In this document: positions 42,434 to 50,673 of the stretch, piece by piece | How positions within the stretch are numbered: the first letter of the stretch is position 1 | How the letters are laid out: every line of letters starts with the position of its first letter | Source: Mesostigma viride | Lineage: Eukaryota > Streptophyta > Mesostigmatophyceae > Mesostigmatales > Mesostigmataceae | Assembly: GCA_009746045.1 (NCBI GenBank) | Contig: RPFO01001347.1 | Location: forward strand, 1 to 50,673 | DNA length: 50,673 nucleotides | Reading direction: 5' to 3' | The notes under the pieces: model-generated | What the model was told of the DNA's origin: nothing | The model's input: only the letters and a program-made list of their open reading frames with translations | Database searches by the model: none | Program-made: the position numbers and the translations under genes

Positions 42434-43620
42434 CTTCTGTTCACGGATCTGCCACCAGGTCGGCAGGATGGTCTCACCCTTGAGCATCTGCACGTCCACC
42501 CCCCCGAAATTCGTCCAATCAGTTGCCCACTCCTCCAGCTTCGCCGCGGCCACGGTCTTCGTGACCTCCTGCTCCTTCCCTCCCCGCGCAACGACCCTGA
42601 GCTTTTCCGCCTTCATGAAACCATTCAGCATTGCCTGGTACCACACAGATCTTTGGTCCACCGTCATATTGTCGGTGACCAGTTCGAATTTCACCGATTT
42701 GATGAGTGTGGTAAAGTGGTTCCCGTCCAGCACGAGAAAGCCGCAAATGGCTGGCGGCAACGGTGTCTTCTTCTCGAGTGGAGCCATCTCCCAGGCGGAC
42801 TTGCACAAACTGTCCAAAAGCGCGGCCTTTCTCACGTCCACGGGCTTAAGTGAGTCCAGAATATCGGCCGGTCCTGTCAGAACCGCGGTGGAAGCAGCTT
42901 CGGCCATTCCCTTGGCCGAGCTCGTTCGCAGGTAGATATCAATCTCTTTGTCAGTCATTGCGCGAGCGTAGCCAGCCTTCATTGTCCGTGCCCCCCCATC
43001 TCCCCGAAGAGTTGCGCGAGCTGACGCTGGGTGCCTTCCTTTTTCATCCAGTCATGAAAACTGTTGGGGCACCGGTCAGCCAAAAACTGGAACGAGTACC
43101 GCCACACAGGAATCACCAGCTTGTCGTGGCCGTAGTCGGACTCCGAGTTTGCAAAAATGGTGGCGTTCTGCTCGGCTCTAGACAGATGCAAGTCTCGTGC
43201 GAGGAGCTTCTGAGGCCCCACGAACAGGTTCCTTGTCCACACCCGATTTCGATGCACCAAGGCTTTGGACATCTCATCGAGGTCCCGAGGCTGAACGGCA
43301 AGCTGCTTCCGCAACCGTTTGCCCTTCGCGATCTCATCGTTCACATCCAGGATGTCATCATCATCCTGCGACACCGGGGACTTCTCCCATTTCTCAAGCA
43401 GAGACACGGGAGCATCCGCAACCTCCACCTCCTTTCCTTTCCCCTTTCCCTTCAGCGCCTTCCCCTTGTAGGTCGCAAGTGCTTCGGAGAGTCCCTTCTG
43501 GTGTTCGTCGACGGCAGCAGTCCACGTACTATCTATTTTCATGTTCTCGCGGCGCGCGTGCTGGTCGAGGCTGATTGAGTACAGGATGGCCGCGTGGGTC
43601 GCCCTCTCGGCCTGCACGTA
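42434..43620 (-). CDS. Locus B exon 5: DGNH-containing conserved module, one frame break
   Basis: Acceptor atcaacgcag (phase 0) to donor CAGAAG|GTAAGC (phase 0). Homologous to locus A exon 1, with WRYSFQFLADRCP, YARAMTDKEIDIYLRT and FLVLDGNHFTTLIKSVKFE. The length is 1,187 bp, one short of 396 codons; the break is at a G7 run (about 42991-42997), where the frame ending GEMGGHGQ meets the one starting KAGYARAM. One extra G restores both the homology and the phase. Upstream is a Lys/Gly-rich segment (KGKALKGKGKGKE) and an acidic SQDDDDILD stretch. Confidence 0.75.
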
Positions 43621-43621
43621 C

Positions 43622-44062
43622 TGCGTTGATGCGAAAAAATCAGGAAAGCATAACCAAAAGGAATAAAGTAAATGCCGATTGAGAAACGCCGGCCGTCGCA
43701 ACCTACATGAAACCTGAACCTCAACATCAAAGCCCCCCTCACGACAGAGGTATACTTACCTCGTTCCCCTTAACAATGATATGAAAAAATCAGGAAAGCA
43801 TAACCGAAAGGAATAAAGTAAATGTCACACTTGAGAAACGCCGGCCGTCGCAACCTAGATGAAACCTAAACCTCAAGATCAGAGCCCCCCTCACAACAGA
43901 GGTACACTTGGCTCATTTCCCTCAACGATGCGAAATCAGGAAAGGAAGTAAGTGTTAGTCAAAAGGAAGTAAGTGTCACACTTGAGAAACGCCGGCCGTC
44001 GCAACCTACATGAAACCTGGACCTCAAGAACAAAGCCCCCCTCACAACAGAGGTAGACTTAC
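43622..44062 (+). repeat. Triplicated ~145-bp unit in locus B intron 4, carrying splice-donor copies
   Basis: Three head-to-tail units, each with AAACGCCGGCCGTCGCAACC (about 43683, 43835, 43985), a CAAAGCCCCCCTCACAACAG-type block and the end of exon 4 with its donor. The true donor is in the unit nearest exon 4 (ACTTACCTCATT, plus strand); the far unit keeps a donor (ACTTACCTCGTT), while the middle one has lost it (ACTTGGCTCATT). Confidence 0.85.
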
Positions 44063-44569
44063 CTCATTCCCCTCAACCGCTGCTGCTTCAGCCGCTTTCT
44101 TCGACCCCTTCGCGATCTTCGGAGACTTGTCCCGGCGGGCATCGTGTTCCTTCAACATCTTGATCAGAGTCTTGGCGTCCGCCATCGTCACCGTCTTCAG
44201 TTTACACTTCCTCTCCTTCCCTTTGCCCTCGAACAGGTTCTCCTCCATCCACTTTATCAAGGCCTTGGCGCTCGGGATCTCCTCAGGCTGTGTGGCGCCA
44301 TCGGGCGCGCACGCATTCTTCACGATCAACTCAGCGACTTGATGGAGAGTCATCATCTGGTTCCGTACCTCAGGTGGGGCTGTTTCCGTTCTCACCTCGG
44401 CCACAACCCACTTTGCCAACTTCTTCAGTTGATAAGCATCCGCTTGCTCCTTAAAGCGTGTCATTTTCGCAGTATCGCCGTCGCTTCCACCCGCGCCCTC
44501 TGACACAGGCTCACCGACAGCGATAGCCCCCTCTCCCTGGAGATTTGCCCCACCCTGACGACCGGCTTC
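44063..44569 (-). CDS. Locus B exon 4
   Basis: 169 codons, acceptor ttcttgcag and donor AATGAG|GTAAGT, phase 0 at both ends. Charged, helical sequence: FKEQADAYQLKKLAKWVVAE, ALIKWMEENLFEGKGKERK, DAKTLIKMLKEHDARRDKS, then Lys/Ala-rich. No domain recognised. The locus A counterpart would lie left of the visible exons. Confidence 0.75.
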
Positions 44570-44693
44570 CTGCAAGAACATTATCAACGGAAGATTTTTA
44601 ATGTAAGAAAAGTGTAGAGAAACGCCGGCCGTCGTAACTCTGTCAATTGAGGACGAACCTAAACTTTCAATTTGTAAGTCAACGGTAACTTAC

Positions 44694-44774
44694 CCTTCCC
44701 CCCTCTGCAGTGGAACCACCGTAAGATCCACTTCCCCTCCTGTCACCGCCCTCTTGCTGCTCGAACGGACTTCC
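44694..44774 (-). CDS. Locus B exon 3 (27 codons)
   Basis: Acceptor gctatttttacag, donor GGAAGG|GTAAGT, phase 0 at both ends. Encodes a Gly/Ser-rich linker (GSPFEQQEGGDRRGSGSYGG). Supported by good splice sites and frame only. Confidence 0.6.
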
Positions 44775-44901
44775 CTGTAAAAATAGCAAACGCGATTGTC
44801 CATTCACAAGAAAAAAATTACTACAAAAATAAACAAGGATATACGCACGCAAACCTTTTCAATACAAGTAAACCGGAGAGGAATCTGACGCACTCATGTA
44901 C

Positions 44902-44958
44902 CTGGGTGCTTCCCGCCATTGAGCGGGCTTCTCTTGCACCAACATCCTCTTGCCGGCC
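44902..44958 (-). CDS. Locus B exon 2 (19 codons)
   Basis: Acceptor aaatgttcgcag, donor CACCCAG|GTACAT, phase 0 at both ends. Encodes GRQEDVGAREARSMAGSTQ. Supported by splice sites and frame only. Confidence 0.55.
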
Positions 44959-45079
44959 CTGCGAACATTTCAACGGAAAGTAAAAATCCGCTTAGTTGTC
45001 GGAAATGACATGTCTGGCGAATATTGCAAAAAAATGCGTATTGTATTTCACGACATCAATTTAATGGGCGGAGACTTAC

Positions 45080-45754
45080 GAAGATCGGCCCGCCACCTTC
45101 CAAATTGCCCAGCGTCATATCGAAAACATCGAGGACTTCCCCTCCATCGACCCCCTTCCCCCTTCCCCTCTGCCGCGGCGGGGGCATATCGCCCGTCGCG
45201 ACCGGCTTGGAAGTCGCGGGGGGATCCCTTGCGGTTGAGGGCACTGCGGCCGACTCGTGCACACTCTCCCCCCTCTTTTGGGCTACTGCGGCAGGCGCGG
45301 CATGGGAGGGCGCGGCGGCTACTGTCTCTGGCGCATTCTGAGCCAACCGACGCAACCTTAGCTCCTGCTGGAGCAGGGTTTCGAAACGAGGCATGAATGT
45401 GCGCTTGGAGGTATAAGGCACCTTGGCGACTTCAGGTTTGTCATTAAGGATGTCTTGGTACAGCGCGAATTGCTGTTCACGAGTGCCATTCGCGAGTCGC
45501 TCAAACCGCTCAATCTGAATCCGCTTAACCGGATCGTCCACCATCTCAAGACCACCGTGGTACTCATCCTTCCCAGTGACCGCGGCAAAGCTGACACCAG
45601 ATTCCACCATTGGGGGCGGCGTGCCCTCCCTTGCACGCTTGTGAGGAGGCTGTTGTGGGGAGGCGCCTTGGGCCTGAACTGGTTGCCCTTCTGACCCTTC
45701 CCCCCTAGGGGGAGAGTCGCCGACCACCTGCGATGTAGGGCCGCCCTTTTCCAT
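45080..45754 (-). CDS. Locus B exon 1 (N-terminus)
   Basis: 225 codons from the ATG at 45754 to donor ATCTTC|GTAAGT (phase 0). Pro/Gln/Gly-rich start (PPRGEGSEGQPVQAQGASP), a basic patch (PPHKRAREG), a conserved-looking helical part (MVDDPVKRIQIERFERLANG, LLQQELRLRRLAQNAPE) and a disordered tail. The ATG directly follows TTGCAG, with GTATGT 36 nt upstream, so a tiny 5' intron may end at the start codon; an alternative upstream start would read through it. With exons 2-7 this predicts about 1,680 residues. Confidence 0.7.
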
Positions 45755-45976
45755 CTGCAACACAAAACAAAAAAATTGGAAAAAACATACGAGTCAGCAG
45801 GAAGATGCGCCCCACGTCGCAACTCAATACAAAAAATGCATCATTATGTCAAGGTACAAACAACGTTATAATTCAGAATGAACAGAGATTCATAACAAGA
45901 GAACGACGCACTAAAAGATGCGACCGCCGTCGCAACTTTCGTCAATTCACTCTCTATACAAACAACTCTATGTCCC

Positions 45977-46711
45977 TCATAAAGAATCAATTGGCAAGGA
46001 AATGCAAAAAAATTCCGTTACCACCTCCGTCGACCCATAAGTGGTTCGCGAATGGGAAATCGCTGCTGATTTTCGGTCGAGCCCTTCACGGTATTTTCGA
46101 AATCTCGAGGCAAGGTTGCGCGGAAGAGGGCCCCCCTCAATCATGCGTGCGATCGGACTGGCCATGGAAACGGATACCTGGTTCCTGGACTGCCTTGCAC
46201 GGTCAACCATCTTGAAACTTCCCCGGAGAAGGAAATCAGACGTCAGACGGTTGAATATGCGAACGTCAAGATTTGACCAACCCATCATCCATTCCACCAC
46301 CTTCTCCGCGGCATCATGGAAGACCTGCCTCTCATCCGCCACTCCTCGAGACCCAAACACACAATCGGCCGTGTTATCGTCGTGCCTCTTAAGGCGAATG
46401 TTCACGTCCTCTTTGTCATCATCCATTTCCGACAGCCGAATTACAGCCCTTTTGGCTCCGTCCACTCCATCCTCAAGAAGGACGTCCATCTGCGCCCCTC
46501 CCACACAATTGTTGTCAACGTATTGTTGCAAATGACGGGAAATCATGTCCTTTCCAAAAGCTACGATGTGTTCCCCACACAGACCCATGTCGGTAATTGA
46601 CAGCTTTTTACATTTCCTATCCCGGCACTTCTTTTCGGGATCCTTCTCAAAAATCCGGAAAACAGCGTCCTGATATGGACGTCCCCTTATGTCGACCGTC
46701 AGACTGGACAT
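45977..46711 (-). CDS. Small cluster gene C: CCCH-motif protein, 244 aa
   Basis: Single exon, ATG at 46711, stop at 45977. C-x4-C-x10-C-x2-H at residues 29-48 (CRDRKC...LCGEH), the same spacing as in gene D and similar to the C-x4-C...C-x2-H units of WRKY19-like plant and stramenopile proteins. Beyond it is a charged, mixed helix-strand region (IRLSEMDDDKEDVNIRLKR, VVEWMMGWSNLDVRIFNRL) and a basic tail (SRFRKYREGLDRKS). No enzyme motif. The ATG is preceded by GTATGTTCTGGTTTCGCAG, a possible 19-nt intron. Confidence 0.7.
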   Translation of the reverse strand: MSSLTVDIRGRPYQDAVFRIFEKDPEKKCRDRKCKKLSITDMGLCGEHIVAFGKDMISRHLQQYVDNNCVGGAQMDVLLEDGVDGAKRAVIRLSEMDDDKEDVNIRLKRHDDNTADCVFGSRGVADERQVFHDAAEKVVEWMMGWSNLDVRIFNRLTSDFLLRGSFKMVDRARQSRNQVSVSMASPIARMIEGGPLPRNLASRFRKYREGLDRKSAAISHSRTTYGSTEVVTEFFCISLPIDSL

Positions 46712-46991
46712 CTGCGAAACCAGAACATACCGGCCGCGAGTAGTTTATATTATTAAAAAAAACTGGCATTTATTAAGTCATCTTCATCTATTTATGCGAG
46801 CTAAAATTTGAAGAAAATGCAACAAAGAAACGCCCTGGGGCGCAACTTCCTCAACAACCACTTTCTACGTACAAACGAATGGCAATCACATCGACTACGA
46901 TTGTCACTACATACGAATGTCCAGACAATATAATGTGTATGTAGAGGGGGGGCATTCAAGACCAGAGAAACGCCGGCGGGCGCAACTCATA

Positions 46992-47858
46992 TCAATATAG
47001 ACTGTCCCGCGACTCGTTCCACTCTCTGCAGGTTTTGCAACAACCGATCGAGCGAACTCTCGGAACCTCTTTCGCCGCCATTTCATCGACACGAGCGAAC
47101 ATCTCTTCTTTGGCGGCCACCAACTTTGCCTCCTTGTTGCCGGTGTCAGGATAGATTTCGGACCTCCTCGTCTTCATCGGGGCCACTCTCTCCAAATACT
47201 CTGCACACAGAGAATCCTGCTCCTCCTCCACAATCGCCTTCACGCCGGATACAATCGCTTTGGCTTTTGTTTCCACGCGAAAATCGAACTCTCGTTGAGT
47301 TATCAGCGGAATGTCGGCGAGTGCAAAACACATACGCCGATAAAGTTCGCTTACATCCGTGTCACGCGAGTCGGCAAAAGGTGTCGTCATCAAAAAGCAT
47401 CTCAAGCTACTCCAACCATTTTCTTGGGCGCCGGCAACGTAGCCTCCCTTTGCCAAGTCCGCACCTGTCGCGGAGTCTTTGACTATCCAATCTTCAAGGA
47501 AGTACTCGTCTCCCCTGGTGAAATCAAAATTTACACCCACGACCTCTCCGACAGTCATGTCCAGGCGAAGTCGCAGGGCCCCCCCCGCCAATCCAGGTCC
47601 GAGGGCGCCCGCCATTCCAAGTCCGCGACTGAGGGCATTTTCGATGTGACGAGAATGTTCTTCGTGCTTTCGGCAATACAAGTCAAATCCGAGAGCGGTT
47701 TTCTTGCAAGTGGACACATCACACTTGCGCGGCGCCCCTATTGAGCGAGCAACACTCTGAATGACAGTGGCAACCGCTTGGTGTTGTTGAAGTCGTTGCC
47801 AATCCTCCATCAGGAGGTGACTAGACGAATCGGACGAATCTTCCGTCGAACCGGACAT
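46992..47858 (-). CDS. Small cluster gene D: CCCH-motif protein, 288 aa
   Basis: ATG at 47858, stop at 46992, single exon. Ser/Asp-rich start, a helix (LQQHQAVATVIQSVARSIG), then C46-x4-C51-x10-C62-x2-H65 (RKCDVSTC...YCRKHE). The block LRLRLDMTVGEVVGVNFDF..IVKD resembles SLRVRADACVGAVPLNMNFF..IVRD in gene F, so D and F share a second module. A CCKTC cysteine cluster lies near the C-terminus (GCCKTCREWN). The ATG follows a possible 24-nt GTATGT...CGCAG intron. Function unknown; metal binding is an inference. Confidence 0.7.
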   Translation of the reverse strand: MSGSTEDSSDSSSHLLMEDWQRLQQHQAVATVIQSVARSIGAPRKCDVSTCKKTALGFDLYCRKHEEHSRHIENALSRGLGMAGALGPGLAGGALRLRLDMTVGEVVGVNFDFTRGDEYFLEDWIVKDSATGADLAKGGYVAGAQENGWSSLRCFLMTTPFADSRDTDVSELYRRMCFALADIPLITQREFDFRVETKAKAIVSGVKAIVEEEQDSLCAEYLERVAPMKTRRSEIYPDTGNKEAKLVAAKEEMFARVDEMAAKEVPRVRSIGCCKTCREWNESRDSLY

Positions 47859-48022
47859 CTGCGACAAGTTACGATAACATACCGGCCCCGGAAAATAAAA
47901 TTCAAAAAACGTTTTGAAATTTTTTTATTGTACTTGTTTATTAATACGAAGGTTTAAATTTGGCGCAAAGAAACGCCCCAAGGCGCAACTTGTCGAACAG
48001 CAATATGGCGATAAAACATTAT

Positions 48023-48223
48023 CTATTCAATGTGCGATTGATGTGCTGAAACCTTCCAGACTTTGACACTGTCCGGTATCACCGGACTCGGACGAGGAGT
48101 CGAGTCGGAAGCGAGCCAGTAATCCTCGACTATTTTTTTGATGTACAATGGAAGACTCCTTCCATTATGTCGAAGTGTGTCGGTCCTTTGCCTTTTGGCC
48201 AAACTCTCCTTAACCTCCACCAT
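48023..48223 (-). CDS. Small cluster gene E: 66-aa protein
   Basis: ATG at 48223 (three bases after a CGCAG), stop at 48023. Basic N-terminal half (LAKRQRTDTLRHNGRSLPLY) then IKKIVEDYWLAS and a Pro/Ser-rich end. No family recognised; it might also be a 3' exon of gene F, since gene F ends 100 bp upstream, but F has its own stop. Confidence 0.45.
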   Translation of the reverse strand: MVEVKESLAKRQRTDTLRHNGRSLPLYIKKIVEDYWLASDSTPRPSPVIPDSVKVWKVSAHQSHIE

Positions 48224-48324
48224 TTCCTGCGCGTAGGAGGAAAATGATACGTTATAAACATTAAACATTAAACATTAAATATAACATCATATAAACAAGT
48301 TATTACTCTACATTTCAAGTTTTT

Positions 48325-49080
48325 CTAAGAGGCAGAGCCGTCGTGGAAGTTGAAGGAGAAGTCGACATCAGACCCCATAGTTTTATCCAGTATCGTCGTC
48401 ACGTTAACCCCCCACTTCACCCCTGCCAGCACCTCCCTCGCTTGCCTCAGACGTTCGCATCTATCCTTATGCCTACTCCAGTCCGCACGCTGGCACTCCT
48501 CACTGCAATATCTGGCATCCCTACATCCTCTACACCACTTGATATGAGGTCCTGTTTCGCACCCACACCCCTCCTTGGAGCACTTTCGCGTACTACGCAT
48601 GCGATCCCCATCCCTCACGATCGGGTCAGAGAGCAAGAAAAAGTTCATGTTGAGGGGTACTGCCCCTACACATGCATCAGCCCTCACGCGCAGAGAATGC
48701 GTAACATTCGGGTAAAATGCGCGCCCGTAGGTGCACCCAAGCTGAGCCCCTTCCTCTTCCCCCAACTCTATCTTTGGCCCCTTTGTAATGAACGACACCA
48801 AAAGGCGGAACTCCGTCCTTGGGTCTATGGGCACTCTTAGATCCATCTGTGGTCTGAAAAAACCCTCTTGAATACAGAAGTTCATATCAGCTAGCTGGGC
48901 GTACATAATTCTCTCCATTTGGCTGAACGAATCAAACGCCAATAAAACGGCCAAGTGGCGGCCTGTCCTCTCCTGCGCGACTCGAACTTCCTCGAATATG
49001 ACACGCGACAGAAAGCGAACTTGTTTGAAAACGTTTTGAAGGACGCTTCCGTAGACTTCATTCACGATCTCGGACTCCAT
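48325..49080 (-). CDS. Small cluster gene F: MYND zinc-finger protein, 251 aa
   Basis: ATG at 49080, stop at 48325. Residues 167-208 form a MYND finger: WCRGCRDARYCSEECQRADW followed by SRHKDRC gives the C-x2-C-x4-Y-C-x3-C-Q-x3-W-x2-HK-x2-C pattern; the first metal pair is unusual (C-x4-C or C-x-C, from RKCSKEGCGC). MYND domains bind proline-rich peptides in transcriptional regulators and SET-domain proteins; no SET domain is present. The N-terminal 160 residues include helices (FSQMERIMYAQLADMNF) and the SLRVRADACVGAVPLNMNFF block shared with gene D. The finger may be a modified version of the metal motif in C and D. Confidence 0.8.
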   Translation of the reverse strand: MESEIVNEVYGSVLQNVFKQVRFLSRVIFEEVRVAQERTGRHLAVLLAFDSFSQMERIMYAQLADMNFCIQEGFFRPQMDLRVPIDPRTEFRLLVSFITKGPKIELGEEEGAQLGCTYGRAFYPNVTHSLRVRADACVGAVPLNMNFFLLSDPIVRDGDRMRSTRKCSKEGCGCETGPHIKWCRGCRDARYCSEECQRADWSRHKDRCERLRQAREVLAGVKWGVNVTTILDKTMGSDVDFSFNFHDGSAS

Positions 49081-49148
49081 CTTTTTCAGGGAAAAAACGA
49101 ACAAAAAAATTCATAAACATTAATTTATTATTTTATAATAACAAGTTA

Positions 49149-49388
49149 CTATTCCTCGGAATAGTTTTTTTTTATCCATTCCACAAACGCGTTTGTCACA
49201 AACACCTTCCATGCTTTCTCAAGAACTTGTCCCCCTGATGTTTTTGAGTATTCAAACTCGTCATCCGAAGAAACCAACTCCGGCACATCCTCCGAGAGGG
49301 TCTCTAAATTGTCATCGGCTTTCCTTTTGCGCTTGTGGTTTCCGAAGCATTTTTTTTGTTCTTCTTCTGACATTTGTTCTGCAACCAT
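49149..49388 (-). CDS. Small cluster gene G: 79-aa acidic/basic protein
   Basis: ATG at 49388, stop at 49149, 68 bp upstream of gene F. A Lys/Arg cluster (NHKRKRKADD) could be a nuclear signal; then an acidic part (VPELVSSDDEFEY) and an amphipathic helix (EKAWKVFVTNAFVEWIKKNY). No family recognised. Confidence 0.5.
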   Translation of the reverse strand: MVAEQMSEEEQKKCFGNHKRKRKADDNLETLSEDVPELVSSDDEFEYSKTSGGQVLEKAWKVFVTNAFVEWIKKNYSEE

Positions 49389-49489
49389 GGAGTCATTTCG
49401 AGGGGGGTGTGGTTTAACGGGTGCAGATTTAAAGTAATTTGTTTTAGGTGAACGATGGTAAAAACTTCATTAGATATTTTAAACGAACG

Positions 49490-49915
49490 AGAAGCAACAG
49501 AAACGACGGCGGGCGTAACTATCATGGGAAACTTTGATATCACAAGATCACAATGGACACGAACGCGCTGCAACTTTCACGACATATTCTTCGACATCGA
49601 AAATAAAAAAGAAACGACGGCGGGCGTAACTATCATGAAACATTGATCTTACAAGAAGCTGACGGGGATGCAACTTTCACGACAAACACTTCGACATCGA
49701 AGATGCAAAAGAAACGACGGCGGGCGTAACTATCATGGAAAGATTGAGCTTACAAGATGACAAGTTAACTGACGGGGGTGCATCTTTCCCGAGATATATT
49801 TCGACATCGAAAAGGCAAAAGAAACGACGGCGGGCGTAACTAGCACAACCAATGTTGGTCATGTGCTCTTCCAGTAAGACAAGAAACGACGGCGGGCGTA
49901 ACTATCACACGGTCC
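49490..49915 (+). repeat. Five copies of AAACGACGGCGGGCGTAAC
   Basis: At about 49499, 49611, 49712, 49820 and 49884, in units of roughly 100-110 bp also carrying GCAACTTTCACGACA and TTCGACATCGAAAA. They lie upstream of gene G and mark the right edge of the cluster. Confidence 0.9.
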
Positions 49916-49959
49916 AGGAAGAGTGACGTTGGCAGAATTATGGTGTTTGTAAAAGGGGG

Positions 49960-50673
<714 letters not shown>

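Larger units (their letters stand above)
45790..47990 (+). repeat. Locus B palindromic motif copies between the small genes
   Basis: Single copies of the motif lie in each spacer: GCGACCGCCGTCGCAAC (about 45921), AAACGCCCTGGGGCGCAAC (46829), AAACGCCGGCGGGCGCAAC (46971), AAACGCCCCAAGGCGCAAC (47970), and a weak one at about 45806. The inner arms keep pairing although their bases differ (CGCC/GGCG, GCGAC/GTCGC). Confidence 0.8.

Noticed and set aside
38746-49388. Integrated giant-virus segment
   Set aside because: The tight one-strand layout and MYND finger would allow it, but there is no capsid, polymerase or ATPase gene, the large gene has spliceosomal introns, and a paralogue lies 33 kb away. 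Not supported.

Overview
The window looks like nuclear DNA of a eukaryotic microalga, probably of the green lineage. Evidence: spliceosomal GT-AG introns; two recognisable host genes, a plastid-type GNAT acetyltransferase and a peroxisomal adenine-nucleotide carrier; abundant non-LTR retrotransposon debris; and very long simple repeats. I cannot name the species. No rRNA, CRISPR or convincing tRNA was seen.

Layout. (1) 1-6.3 kb: a hexanucleotide array, then plus-strand locus A, the 3' part of a very large gene of unknown function. Its introns carry arrays of a 45-46 bp repeat with the palindrome CCAACGGCCGTTGG. (2) 6.3-21.6 kb: a repeat-rich, gene-poor tract holding a solo LTR, LINE fragments (APE-like endonuclease, two broken ORF1 copies, a CCHC plus RPD C-terminus), SINE-like elements ending in (TTAA)n, a 184-bp satellite split by a piggyBac-like TTAA insertion, (GGGA)n and (GCGT)n tracts, and one possible 55-aa zinc-ribbon gene. 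(3) 22.7-25.0 kb: two-exon peroxisomal carrier, minus strand. (4) 25.6-28.7 kb: a 3-kb non-autonomous DNA transposon with ~127-bp inverted ends. (5) 29.1-32.7 kb: four-exon GNAT gene, plus strand, with minisatellites in its introns. (6) 32.7-38.2 kb: more SINE and LINE fragments. (7) 38.7-49.4 kb: a compact minus-strand cluster: locus B, a seven-exon gene of about 1,680 codons, preceded by five small genes, three of them with cysteine/histidine metal-binding motifs including a MYND finger. (8) 49.5-50.7 kb: short repeats and a long GA microsatellite.

Main result. Loci A and B are diverged paralogues with the same exon order and splice phases at the shared junctions I could compare. Their equivalent introns are filled with different but related palindromic repeats sharing the core GGTTSCRACGGCCG (S = C/G, R = A/G); the locus B version also recurs between the neighbouring small genes. 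I do not recognise the family. Four frame breaks in A and B all sit at G homopolymers and each would be mended by one extra G, so they look more like consensus under-calls than decay.

The carrier and the GNAT are ordinary host genes; the A/B family with its repeats is the best candidate for something undescribed.
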